Positions 56,201 to 64,000 of a stretch of 64,000 bases of DNA are shown here, in pieces. Origin of the DNA: Mesorhizobium sp. M8A.F.Ca.ET.218.01.1.1 (GTDB taxonomy: Bacteria; Pseudomonadota; Alphaproteobacteria; Rhizobiales; Rhizobiaceae); the NCBI RefSeq assembly GCF_004791165.1, contig NZ_SRUZ01000007.1, positions 62,001 through 126,000 on the forward strand, written 5' to 3'. A model generated the notes under the pieces. It ran no database searches and was not told the origin of the DNA. It was given only the letters and a program-made list of their open reading frames with translations. How positions within the stretch are numbered: the first letter of the stretch is position 1; the number at the start of each line of letters is the position of its first letter. Position numbers and translations under genes: made by a program.

Positions 56201-56449
56201 ATCCTGATGACGTCGCTGGCCTTCATCCTCGGCGTCACGCCGCTGGCGATCGCCAGCGGCGCCGGCTCGGGGGCGCAGAACTCCGTCGGCATTGGCGTGA
56301 TGGGCGGCATGATCGCGGCGACGGTGATCGGCGTGTTCCTGGTGCCGCTGCTGTTCGTCACGGTGCGGCGCATCTTCAAGGGCAGGGCGGCTAAACCAGA
56401 TCCCGGGCAGGATACGGGCGAAACGCCGGTGACGGCCAACCAGCAATAA
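53294..56449 (+). CDS. RND efflux pump, HAE1 family (AcrB/MexB type)
   Basis: A 1051-residue proton-driven multidrug pump with twelve membrane spans. It opens SAFFINRPIFAWVIAIVI, the family signature. The proton-relay Asp pair lies in AIGLLVDDAIVVVENVERV (about residue 410), and spans 7-12 begin with RFLAVFLAIVVAMGWMF. Two large periplasmic domains provide the drug-binding pockets. ATG 53294 is chosen because the frame from 53210 overlaps the adaptor gene. It sits between the adaptor and the outer-membrane factor, ten bases before the latter, so all three parts of the complex are present. Confidence 0.97.
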   Translation: MSAFFINRPIFAWVIAIVIMLGGLLALTTLPISQYPQIAPTTVNISATYPGADAQTVENSVTKVIEQGMTGIDNLDYMTATSTSTGSASITLTFTSTADPDTAQVQTQNKLQLVQSQLPQVVQSNGITVSKSSTGFLMVIGFVSSDGKMNSTDLADYVDATVNDTLKRVEGVGSTQLFGSGYAMRIWLDPDKLAKYALMPNDVASAIEAQNTQVSAGQLGGLPARKGQQLNATVTAKSRLQTAEQFRNIILKSQTDGSLVRLNDVATVELGAESYTTQANYNGKPAAGVAVNLATGANAISTAEAVRSTINRLSSTFPQGVEVVYPYDTSPFVRLSIEEVVKTLAEAIVLVFLVMFIFLQNLRATIIPTIAVPVVLLGTFGVLSLFGYSVNTLTMFAMVLAIGLLVDDAIVVVENVERVMAEEDLSPKEATRKSMNEITGALIGIATVLSAVFVPMAFFGGSTGIIYRQFSVTIVSAMVLSVLVALVLTPALCATILRRPKDHATQTGPFGWFNRMFDRGTTAYRDGSHGIINRSWRFLAVFLAIVVAMGWMFARLPSSFLPEEDQGILITSVQLPVGATQDRTERVLKQVTDHYLNDEKDAVDGVFTASGFGFGGAGQNVGIGFVRLKDFSQRKSPAMAAQAIAGRAMGAFSKIRDAQVFALAPPAIQGFGNTNGFDFYLQDVNGAGHDALIQTRNQLLGLAGQSKLLANTRPNGQEDQPQFSVDIDQEKASALGVSLADINNTLSSAWGSDYVNDFIDRGRVKPVYMQSDANFRMQPEDLDKWQVRNASGAMVPFSAFASSHWTFGSPRLERYNGSAAVEIQGAAAAGVSSGAAMDEIDKLVAQLPAGYSHEWTGLSHQERLSGNQAMSLYAISALVVFLCLAALYESWSIPFAVMLSVPIGIFGALLAASLFGQTNDVYFKVGLLTTIGLAAKNAILIVEFAIERQAAGMGLVEATLEAARQRLRPILMTSLAFILGVTPLAIASGAGSGAQNSVGIGVMGGMIAATVIGVFLVPLLFVTVRRIFKGRAAKPDPGQDTGETPVTANQQ

Positions 56450-56459
56450 GGGTTCTCAC

Positions 56460-57947
56460 ATGACAGGTCTTGAACGTGGCTCGGTGGCCGCGAGGCGGCT
56501 CCTTGCGCCTATTTTCAGCGCGGCCTTGCTCGCGGGATGCGTCGTCGGTCCGGACTATCGGACGCCCATCCTGCCGATGCCGGCAAACTGGAGCGGCCAG
56601 AAGCCGACCAAGTCCGCCCAGCCGGCGCGGCTTTCACAATGGTGGCAGCGCCTGCGCGACCCGCAGCTCAACATGCTTGTCGCGGAAGCGGTCGCCGGCA
56701 ATCTCGATGTCGCGACCGCGAAGGCCAAGATCCGCGAGGCGCGCGCCAGCTACCGCCAGAGCGCCGGCACATTGCTGCCGTCGGTGGATGGATCCGGCTC
56801 GATCACGCGCAACAAGTCGGCCGAGACGACATCGGGCACCAATTCCATCTACGCGGAATACCAGGCCGGCTTCGACGCCAGCTGGGAACTCGACCTGTTC
56901 GGCGCCAACCGCAGGGGCGTCGAGGCCGCGCGCTATGGGGTGGATGCGTCCGAGCAGGAATTGCGCTCGATCCTTCTGACCCTGGTCGGCGATGTCGCGT
57001 CCTATTACACCCAGGCGCGCGGCTACCAGGCGCGCATCGCGCTCGCCCGGCGTTCGGCCGTGTCGCAGCGGCAGACCGCCGAACTCACCCGCACCATGGC
57101 GCAGGCGGGGTCGGCGACGGCGGCCGATGTCGCCAAGGCGATGGGCCAAGCGGCCAGCACCGAGGCCGCTGTGCCGACGCTGGAAGCAAGCTATGCCGAA
57201 GCGGTGCATCGCCTTTCGGTGCTGACCGGCCGGCCACCGGCGGCACTCAACGAGCGGCTGAAGCGCGGCAAGCCGATCCCGGCGCCACGCTTGCCGATGC
57301 CGACCGGAATTCCGGCCGACATCCTGCTGTCGCGCCCGGATGTGCTGATGGCCGAGCGGCAATACGCGCAATACACCGCCAAGGTCGGCCAGGCCGAGGC
57401 GGCGCGCTATCCCTCGGTCAGCCTGACGGGAAACATCAGCACGGCCGCCCTCAATCTCGGCGACCTCGGCAAGAATTCGTCCATCGGCTGGTCCTTCGGG
57501 CCGACGCTCAGCGTGCCGCTGTTCAACGCCGGCCAGTTGCAGGCGGCCGCCGACGTTGCCCGCGCGCAGCGCGATCGGTATTTCATCGCCTACCGGTCCT
57601 CGGTGCTGACCGCGCTCGAGGATGTCGAGAACGCGCTGGTGCTGATGGCGCAGGAGCGCATCCGCATCGGCAAGCTCGCCGCGTCGGCGAAATCCTACGG
57701 CGATGCGGCGCGGCTGGAAGGCACGCTGTACAAGGCGGGCGAGACCAGCCTTCTCGACGTGCTCGACGCCCAGCGCTCGCTCTACTCGGCCGAGGATTCG
57801 CTGCTGCAGAGCCGCGTCCTTTTGGCGACCAATTACATCGCTCTCAACAAGGCGCTCGGCGGCGGCTGGGACGGCGCGGTCGATACCGACAAGCCCGAGA
57901 TCGTCGACGTCAAGACCGGGCCGCGGCTGGCGAAGGCGGAGCCCTAA
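56460..57947 (+). CDS. outer-membrane efflux channel, OprM/NodT family
   Basis: A 495-residue outer-membrane lipoprotein. The signal peptide ends with a lipobox (LLAGC, about residue 28), followed by VVGPDYRTP, the usual start of NodT/OprM proteins. Two outer-membrane-efflux repeats follow: NLDVATAKAKIREARASYRQ in the first half and RYPSVSLTGNISTAALNLGD in the second. The end shows a conserved YKAGETSLLDVLDAQRSLYS. It forms the trimeric exit duct of the pump. Frames on either strand that overlap it are shadows. No terminator was recognised after it. Confidence 0.95.
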   Translation: MTGLERGSVAARRLLAPIFSAALLAGCVVGPDYRTPILPMPANWSGQKPTKSAQPARLSQWWQRLRDPQLNMLVAEAVAGNLDVATAKAKIREARASYRQSAGTLLPSVDGSGSITRNKSAETTSGTNSIYAEYQAGFDASWELDLFGANRRGVEAARYGVDASEQELRSILLTLVGDVASYYTQARGYQARIALARRSAVSQRQTAELTRTMAQAGSATAADVAKAMGQAASTEAAVPTLEASYAEAVHRLSVLTGRPPAALNERLKRGKPIPAPRLPMPTGIPADILLSRPDVLMAERQYAQYTAKVGQAEAARYPSVSLTGNISTAALNLGDLGKNSSIGWSFGPTLSVPLFNAGQLQAAADVARAQRDRYFIAYRSSVLTALEDVENALVLMAQERIRIGKLAASAKSYGDAARLEGTLYKAGETSLLDVLDAQRSLYSAEDSLLQSRVLLATNYIALNKALGGGWDGAVDTDKPEIVDVKTGPRLAKAEP

Positions 57948-58027
57948 GCGGCTTCATGGAGACGGGCTGTTCTGTCCGTCCCGCAGGTTTGCCGCTTTGG
58001 CGTGACATGTGATCGTCGGCCTGACGG

Positions 58028-58795
58028 CTATCCCTTGTCGGACTCCCGGCGCCGAGCTGGCGTTTGCCGCGCCGGCGGGCGCGCCAGGCCTTCGCCGGCG
58101 TCAGGCGCCGCCAGTGCTTTCACGACCGTCGCGGCGGCGCCATTCACCGCATGCGCGACACCCGGTTCGATCTGGCCGGCGGCGAGTTGCGAGAGCTCAG
58201 TCCGCGAAGAGACCTGCAATTTGCGGTAAATGTTGTTCATATGAATTTTCAGCGTACCTTTCGAGATGCCGACGTCGAAGGCGATCTGCCCGGTCGGCTT
58301 GTCGGCGAGAACTTGCCGCGCGATCTCGATTTCGCGGCTCGTCAGCCTCTGCGAGAGGCTCCGCCATTTCGTCCTGCGCGACGCCTCGTTCTGGACGGCC
58401 TCGCTGACAATCTCGGCGGGCAGCCACCGGCCTCCGGCGGCAACCCGGTGCAGGCATTTGAGCAGGGCGTCGACCGCGGCCTCCTTGAACACAATGCCGG
58501 CAACGCCTGCCGCGACAGCGTCGTAAAGTTGGGCCTGGGAGGCGCCGACCGTTAAAAGCACGCAGGACGTCGCGAGCCCCAGCCGGCCGATTTCGGCGGC
58601 GACATCGAGGCCGCTCAGTCCCGGCATGCTGATGTCGAGCACCGCGACATCAGGCACGTCGCGCTGGATGGCCGTCAGGGCGGCCGCGCCGTCCCGAGCC
58701 GAACCGATCACCGCGAAATCCGGGTCGCGGGCAATCATGTCGATCAGGCCGTGCAACAGCAGCGGGTGGTCGTCGGCGACGAAAACCGTGACCAT
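58028..58795 (-). CDS. NarL/LuxR-family response regulator, orphan
   Basis: A 255-residue regulator. The receiver has TVFVADDHPLL, phospho-Asp in VAVLDISMPGLSG and Lys in GIVFKEA. The C-terminal LuxR helix-turn-helix is LTSREIEIARQVLADKPTGQ and GISKGTLKIHMNNIYRKLQ. The ATG at 58793-58795 is preferred over the frame from 58837. No kinase is adjacent, so it is an orphan. It converges on the efflux operon and diverges from the surface-protein gene across an 800-base gap that carries a palindrome. Control of either neighbour is only a possibility. Confidence 0.9.
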   Translation of the reverse strand: MVTVFVADDHPLLLHGLIDMIARDPDFAVIGSARDGAAALTAIQRDVPDVAVLDISMPGLSGLDVAAEIGRLGLATSCVLLTVGASQAQLYDAVAAGVAGIVFKEAAVDALLKCLHRVAAGGRWLPAEIVSEAVQNEASRRTKWRSLSQRLTSREIEIARQVLADKPTGQIAFDVGISKGTLKIHMNNIYRKLQVSSRTELSQLAAGQIEPGVAHAVNGAAATVVKALAAPDAGEGLARPPARQTPARRRESDKG

Positions 58796-59614
58796 GTTCA
58801 GTTCGCTGGCTGCCGAACTTCTCGGCCAGGGTCCCATGGCGCGGTGCGGCCATCGATGGCTTCCGGTGGCCGCCGGCGCCCGTGCTCGGTCATGGCGTCT
58901 TCTCCCCTTGCGTGTCTTTGTGACACATCAGCGACTTCGTCGTGCCGGAAGCGAACATCGCGACCCGGCCCTCATCCTGCGAAGCGTGAGGCCATGCTGA
59001 CAGAGGCAGCGTGGTTGCGCAAAACATTAGCAACTGCTTAGTTAATCCTCAAGCGGCGCGCCGTGTAAAATGCGTGGCGGCGGACTGAAAGCAGATGTCA
59101 CGCCGGTGTGGCGATGCTGGTCTTCATCTTGAATAATTCAACCGCATCATCCCGGAATTTTTGCTTTTTTCGGTCCACGGATCTCATGTGCCTGAAATAA
59201 TTCAACCAATGCGAGGCCATTATTCTTGGATGCGGAAAGCATTTTTTCAGAACCGATATCGATTTTCTGCCTATAACCGAGGTTATATAGACGGACGCAT
59301 TACAACCTGCGCAATATGGTTTGGGAAATATTAACGTCCAGGCAATCGTAGGATTGTTGGGGGTGTTGAGGCTTTGGGTGTGGGTATACCGGTCAGTCCG
59401 ACGGCGGGCCAGTTCCGTCATACGGGAATAGCTGTGCTCGGCGAATGGGAGGCAGTCTCCTCGCCGATCCTTTCTCCTTTCAAAGCCGTCGATTTTGTCA
59501 CGAACGATTGCTCGCCTGCATGGCCGCGTCCCTCGGACGTTGCGCGCCGGCGCTGCAATCAGGCCGGAATAGATGGGGGCGGCCCGACCGCCGACCAAAT
59601 GTGGAGGAAGTAGC
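58796..59614. other. long, AT-richer intergenic region before the surface-protein gene
   Basis: About 820 bases, with lower GC between about 59100 and 59360 than the surroundings. It contains a perfect palindrome at 59272-59287 and no convincing gene. A minus-strand frame at 59098-59679 lacks family features and overlaps the surface-protein start, so I treat it as chance. The region must carry promoters for both the LuxR-type regulator and the surface protein. Confidence 0.6.
59272..59287. promoter_or_regulatory. palindrome TATAACC-GA-GGTTATA
   Basis: A perfect 7-2-7 inverted repeat about 330 bases before the surface-protein gene. Its size is right for a dimeric regulator, for example a LuxR-type quorum or response regulator, but no known consensus is matched. 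Confidence 0.45.
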
Positions 59615-62050
59615 ATGGCGATCGATATTGGCAATGGCGTCCTTCTCGAGGCTACGACGGAAGGTTCGGGCACCGGCAATTACGATTCCTTCCTGAGGCT
59701 GCAGGCGACAGGTATCGAGGAGGGCTTCAACACCGACCAGAACGGCAACGTCGTCGACAACAAGGCGTCCTTCACCCACGACCTGCAATACGGCAACATG
59801 CAGTCGATCAATGTCGACGGCGTCGACTATATCGAATTCCGGCTCGACCTCAATGAAAGCAACAATGAGACAAACGGCAACATCACGCTGACCGGCCTGG
59901 ACATCTACATTTCAAACGCCGGAGCAACGCTTGCCGACTACGATGCGGATTTTGCGGGATTCACCACCGTCTTTCATCTTGACCTGAACGACCCCCAGTA
60001 TTTGATTGACTCCAATCATGGCTCGGGAACGGACGACTACCGGGTGCTCGTGCCGGTCAGCGACTTCACGGCGGCCGGTGTCTCTCCCGACTCCTATGTG
60101 ACGCTGTTTTCGAGCTTCTCAGGGGCCAATGGGGGCTTCGAGGAGTGGCGCACGCTTACGACGCCCGGCACCGGCACTGATGCGCCTGGAATCGGCATCG
60201 ACAAGGTAACGGTCGACGGCTCGGCGATCGGCGACGATCTGCAGGTTCTCTCCGGGGACACGATCACCTGGCAATACACGGTCAGCAATACCGGCAATGT
60301 CGCATTGTCGAACATCGTCGTCACCGACGACCACAATGACGTGGTCGTGACGGCGGTTCTCAGCGGCGGTTTCAACGTCGGGGACACCAACCAGGACGGC
60401 AAGCTCGACACCACCGAGCACTGGAGCTTCATCGGCACCAGCATCGACAAGGCCGTCATCGGCGACTATGCCAATATCGGGACGGTGACCGGCTCGGCCG
60501 GGGCGGTCACCGTAACAGACAGCGACGGCTCCAGCTATTTCGGCGCCGATCCCGAGATCAAGATCGACAAGGTGACGGTCGACGACGGGGTCAAGGGCGA
60601 CACTCTGACGATCCTGACCAACGAGCCGATCTCGTGGGAATACACGGTGACCAATATCGGCAACGTCGCGCTGTCGAGTATCTCCGTGACCGACAGCGAC
60701 GGCGGCGTGACGCCGGTCGCGGTGCTTGGCAACGGCCATGTCACCAATATCGGCGACAGCAACGACAACAACATGCTCGACGCCGGCGAGATCTGGAAGT
60801 TCTCGGCAACCGGTACCTCCGCGGCTGGCCCTTACAGCAACACCGGTACCGCCTCCGGCTCCTTCACCGACGATGCCAACCACACACGCACCGCCACGGC
60901 CACCGACGACTCCGGCTATACCGGCGCCGATCCGCACATCACGCTCGACAAGAAGACCAACGGCGTCGACCATGACCTCAACATCTTCCAGGGCCAGCCG
61001 GTGACCTGGACCTACGATGTCAAAAACGACGGCAATGTCGCGCTCGCCCATGTGGTCGTGACCGACGACAACGGCACCGCCGGCACCGGCGATGATTTCC
61101 ATCCAACCGCTATCCTCAGCGGCGGCTTCAACAGCGGCGACATCAACCAGAACGGCCTGCTCGATACAAATGAGACCTGGCACTACCAGGCGACCGGCGT
61201 CGCGCAGCTGGGTAGCTACGTCAACAACGCAACGGCCACCACCGATGCCTTCGTCGACACGGCCTTGCATTCGCGTACGCCGCTCGCCACCGACAGCAGC
61301 GACTATGAAGGCTTCTCGAACAAGGCGCTGACGCAGGGATTCTGGGGCAGCCACGCGGATGCATGGGACAATATTGCCGGCAATGAGGGCAATCCCACCA
61401 AGAGCGCCGTCGCCAGCCATGTTCTGTCCGGCCTCGACGTCAATCCGCGTACGGATGGCTATTTGCTGCTCGGCGACAGCAACGGCGACGGCATTGCCAA
61501 CGATGCGCACGATCTCCTGATTTCGAACGCTCTGGCCAAGTCCATCGAATCGAGTTCGACCGGCGGTGACGCACGCGTCATCATGTTGCAACAGGCGATC
61601 GCCACCCAGCTCAACATCGACAACCATGTCGGTCAGCCCAACGACCTGATCGACGAGGCGGTGATGTGGCTGACCAAGCAAGGAGCGTGGTCAACTGTCG
61701 GCGTGAATGTCGATACCAACAATGACGGGGTCGTTGATGAGAATGGGGCTCACACGGCGCTTACGGGTGCGGCGGTGAAGACTTCGTCGGCTGCCTGGAC
61801 AAGCTATGTCGACGTCACCGATCCGAGCTCCGGCATCACCGACTGGAACGGCGGCAAGGAGGCCGATGGCGAGGGCCTCAAGAATGCGCTGATGTGGTTC
61901 AACCAGGGGCAACTGGTGACGTCCGGACCGGGACCGGCCGGCAATGTCGCCTGGTTCGACGGGACCAACATCGTCGAAGAGCATCCCAACACGCTCGATC
62001 AATTCTGGCTCACGCTGCATCTAGTGGGGGGCCTGACGGGCATCGCCTGA
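59615..62050 (+). CDS. large secreted or surface protein with three DUF11-like repeats
   Basis: An 811-residue acidic protein without an N-terminal signal peptide. Residues 1-190 are an uncharacterised beta-rich region. Three DUF11-like repeats follow (about 192-308, 311-440, 440-570), each with WxYxVxNxGNVALxxxxVTD and a calcium-type loop (DTNQDGKLDTTEHW, DSNDNNMLDAGEIW, DINQNGLLDTNETW). The last ~240 residues begin ALTQGFWGSH and carry further Asp-rich loops (DSNGDGIANDAHD; DTNNDGVVDENG). The C-terminus LTLHLVGGLTGIA resembles type I secretion signals in being hydrophobic and uncleaved. ATG 59615 has GGAGG. A secretion ABC transporter follows 58 bases on, its probable exporter. Confidence 0.88.
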   Translation: MAIDIGNGVLLEATTEGSGTGNYDSFLRLQATGIEEGFNTDQNGNVVDNKASFTHDLQYGNMQSINVDGVDYIEFRLDLNESNNETNGNITLTGLDIYISNAGATLADYDADFAGFTTVFHLDLNDPQYLIDSNHGSGTDDYRVLVPVSDFTAAGVSPDSYVTLFSSFSGANGGFEEWRTLTTPGTGTDAPGIGIDKVTVDGSAIGDDLQVLSGDTITWQYTVSNTGNVALSNIVVTDDHNDVVVTAVLSGGFNVGDTNQDGKLDTTEHWSFIGTSIDKAVIGDYANIGTVTGSAGAVTVTDSDGSSYFGADPEIKIDKVTVDDGVKGDTLTILTNEPISWEYTVTNIGNVALSSISVTDSDGGVTPVAVLGNGHVTNIGDSNDNNMLDAGEIWKFSATGTSAAGPYSNTGTASGSFTDDANHTRTATATDDSGYTGADPHITLDKKTNGVDHDLNIFQGQPVTWTYDVKNDGNVALAHVVVTDDNGTAGTGDDFHPTAILSGGFNSGDINQNGLLDTNETWHYQATGVAQLGSYVNNATATTDAFVDTALHSRTPLATDSSDYEGFSNKALTQGFWGSHADAWDNIAGNEGNPTKSAVASHVLSGLDVNPRTDGYLLLGDSNGDGIANDAHDLLISNALAKSIESSSTGGDARVIMLQQAIATQLNIDNHVGQPNDLIDEAVMWLTKQGAWSTVGVNVDTNNDGVVDENGAHTALTGAAVKTSSAAWTSYVDVTDPSSGITDWNGGKEADGEGLKNALMWFNQGQLVTSGPGPAGNVAWFDGTNIVEEHPNTLDQFWLTLHLVGGLTGIA

Positions 62051-62108
62051 GGCTGGTCTCCGGCCGTCGGCCGGGTGCCTTGCCGCAGCGCCGCCCACAT
62101 GGATTGGC

Positions 62109-64000
62109 ATGGAAAGGGGCTCCGCGATCTTCAATTCGGCGCAGGCCAGGGTCAGGTCCTTGGGTCTGGTTTTGATAGCCTGCGCCCTTTTTCCTGCACT
62201 CGGTGGCATGTTGACGACATCGCCAGGCGTCTGGCTGTTCTGCCTGGCGTTCGCGATGTTTGGCGCTCTTCTGCTGTTTCGGGGACGCAATCCTTTTCGC
62301 GCTGAAACCGCTCCTGGCGCAGCCCCCGGCGTCGCGGCGACGGCGCGAAAGGCTGCCGGGCCCGGTGCCCGGCAGCCCAATCCTCGGCAGCAGGGATCGG
62401 AACTCTCGGCGGCAATCAAATCCTGCCGCTCGGCCTTCATCGCCATCGCACTGTTCAGCGGCGTCCTCAACGTCCTGATGTTGTCCAGTTCGATCTATAT
62501 GCTCGAGGTCTACGATCGCGTGCTGCCGAGCCGCAGCGTGCCGACGCTGATCGGCCTCAGCCTGCTCGTAGCCATCCTCTACGCCGGACAAGGCGTGCTC
62601 GATTTCATCCGCGGCCGCATCCTGGTGCGCATCGGGGGAGCCCTCGACGAAGCGCTCGGCGCCCGCGTCTATTCCAGCGTCCTCAAGCTGCCGCTCAAGG
62701 TCGGGCGCAATGGCGACAGCATGCAGCCGGTGCGCGATCTCGACAGCGTGCGGACCTTCCTGTCGGGCACCGGCCCGACCGCGCTGTTCGACCTGCCGTG
62801 GCTGCCGCTCTATCTAGCCATCATCTTCATGTTCCACGTGCTCCTCGGCGTAACCGCCCTGGTCGGAGCGATCGTGCTCGTCCTGTTGACCGTCCATGCC
62901 GAGCGGCTGACGCGCAAGCCGGTCACATCAGGCACCCAGACCGGCATCATCCGCAACGGCCTGACCACGACCGGCAACCGCAACGCGGAAGTCATCGCGG
63001 CTCTCGGCATGGGCGGCAGGATGGCGAAGCGATGGGAAGAGGCCAACCGCGACTATCTCGCCGAGCAGCGCAGCGTCAGCGATATCGCCGGCGGCTTCGG
63101 CGCCGTGTCCAAGGTGCTACGCATGCTCCTGCAATCGGCCATGCTCGGCATCGGCGCCTGGCTGGTCATCGAACAGCAGGCGACCGCGGGCATCATCATC
63201 ACGGCATCGATCCTGAGCGGGCGGGCGCTGGCGCCCGTCGATCTGGTCATCGCCAACTGGAAAGGTTTCCTGACCGCGCGGCAGGGCTGGCAGCGGCTGA
63301 CCAAGATTCTTGCCGCATTGCCCGCCGATGCCGAGCCGATGGTCATGCCCGCGCCGAGCCGCCACGTCTTCATGCAGAACGTCAGCGTCGCCGCGCCCGG
63401 CGTGCAGCGGCTGCTGGTGCAGGACGCCAGCTTCGCACTGGAAGCGGGACACGCCGTCGGCATTATCGGTCAGAGCGGTTCGGGCAAGTCGACGCTGGTC
63501 AGGGCGCTTGTCGGAGCCTGGCCGTCGGCCGCCGGCAGGATCCGGCTCGACGGCGCCGACCTCGATCAGTGGTCGCCGGAAGACCGCGGCCATTTCATCG
63601 GTTATCTGCCGCAGGACGTCGAGTTGTTCGCCGGCTCGATCGCCGAGAACATCGCGCGTTTCGAACCCGACGCCGATCCCGCATTGGTGATCGCAGCCGC
63701 CAGGGCAGCCGGCGCGCATGATCTCATCGTCGGTTTCCGCGATGGCTACGAGACGCAGATCGGCGAACTTGGCGAGGCCGTCTCGGCCGGTCAGCGCCAG
63801 CGCATCGCGCTGGCCCGCGCGCTCTATCGCGATCCGTTCCTGGTGGTGCTCGACGAACCGAATTCCAACCTCGACGCCGAAGGCGAACAGGCGCTGTTTC
63901 AGGCTATTGTGTCGGTGCGGCAACGTGGCGGCATCGTCGTGCTCGTGGCACACCGGCCAAGCGCGCTCGGCACGGTCGATTTCATCCTCGCCATGAGCCA
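62109..64000 (+). CDS. type I secretion ABC permease/ATPase (PrtD/HlyB type), 3' end off the window
   Basis: At least 630 residues visible, running past base 64000. An unusual N-terminal extension (about 1-75) has two membrane segments (SLGLVLIACALFPALGG; GVWLFCLAFAMFGALLLF) and a Pro/Ala linker. The exporter membrane domain then starts with CRSAFIAIALFSGVLNVLML, followed by YMLEVYDRVLPSRSVPTL, a PrtD-type signature. The ATPase has Walker A (GQSGSGKSTLV), PQDVELFAGSI, a signature reading VSAGQRQR (Ser, Ala in place of SGG), and Walker B (LVVLDEPNSNLDAEG). ATG 62109 with AAGG-type context is inferred. It probably exports the DUF11-repeat protein with an HlyD partner beyond the window. Confidence 0.9.
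   Translation, partial: MERGSAIFNSAQARVRSLGLVLIACALFPALGGMLTTSPGVWLFCLAFAMFGALLLFRGRNPFRAETAPGAAPGVAATARKAAGPGARQPNPRQQGSELSAAIKSCRSAFIAIALFSGVLNVLMLSSSIYMLEVYDRVLPSRSVPTLIGLSLLVAILYAGQGVLDFIRGRILVRIGGALDEALGARVYSSVLKLPLKVGRNGDSMQPVRDLDSVRTFLSGTGPTALFDLPWLPLYLAIIFMFHVLLGVTALVGAIVLVLLTVHAERLTRKPVTSGTQTGIIRNGLTTTGNRNAEVIAALGMGGRMAKRWEEANRDYLAEQRSVSDIAGGFGAVSKVLRMLLQSAMLGIGAWLVIEQQATAGIIITASILSGRALAPVDLVIANWKGFLTARQGWQRLTKILAALPADAEPMVMPAPSRHVFMQNVSVAAPGVQRLLVQDASFALEAGHAVGIIGQSGSGKSTLVRALVGAWPSAAGRIRLDGADLDQWSPEDRGHFIGYLPQDVELFAGSIAENIARFEPDADPALVIAAARAAGAHDLIVGFRDGYETQIGELGEAVSAGQRQRIALARALYRDPFLVVLDEPNSNLDAEGEQALFQAIVSVRQRGGIVVLVAHRPSALGTVDFILAMS

Noticed and set aside
59098..59679. 193-residue minus-strand open frame before the surface-protein gene
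   Set aside because: No family features, a mixed-composition tail, and overlap with the start of the surface-protein gene; probably chance in an AT-richer gap.

Overview
The window is high-GC alphaproteobacterial DNA, most likely from Mesorhizobium or a close relative in the Rhizobiales. This rests on a DUF680-like small exported protein, BA14K repeats, HWE kinase and DUF1127 genes, matches to EcfG-type general stress promoters, a CtrA-type box before minCDE, and C/G-rich palindromic intergenic elements. The genus is an inference. I see no rRNA, tRNA, CRISPR array, insertion sequence or integrase. REGION 1 (1-11973): four genes of a polyamine-type ABC importer (ATPase cut by the window edge), htpG, an exported hypothetical protein, a YddA/SbmA-type ABC exporter, a type II HAD hydrolase, and a divergent EamA exporter/LysR pair. 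REGION 2 (12229-17612): a stand-alone CheB with a zinc-ribbon-like tail, a single-domain response regulator, and a 1348-residue CheB-CheR-PAS-HWE kinase. REGION 3 (17949-25621): an AMP-dependent acyl-CoA synthetase split by what looks like a two-base deletion, two LysR-controlled divergent loci (SDR plus tautomerase; DUF1127 plus NmrA-type reductase), and a KamA-family radical SAM gene. REGION 4 (25930-31153): a tightly overlapping three-gene operon of a Pls/PosA-type membrane NRPS, a GNAT acetyltransferase and a phosphopantetheinyl transferase. This is my best candidate for an uncharacterised biosynthetic system, because the hand-read adenylation pocket suggests a basic amino acid. REGION 5 (31758-36298): small exported or stress-type genes (DUF680-like, MBL-fold hydrolase, TPR, DoxX-like, double BA14K, DUF2934/DUF3606-like, PRC-barrel). 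REGION 6 (36401-44270): an EcfG-type promoter match, a giant hybrid kinase with nine tandem 92-residue HAMP-type repeats, and a second hybrid kinase three bases downstream. REGION 7 (44372-50453): a CtrA-type box, minCDE, a coiled-coil protein, and an OmpR-type two-component system. REGION 8 (50663-58795): a Spy-like periplasmic protein, a complete tripartite RND efflux operon, and an orphan LuxR-type regulator. REGION 9 (59615-64000): an 811-residue surface or secreted protein with three DUF11-like repeats, followed by a type I secretion ABC transporter that runs off the window. All calls come from reading the sequence. No database search was run.
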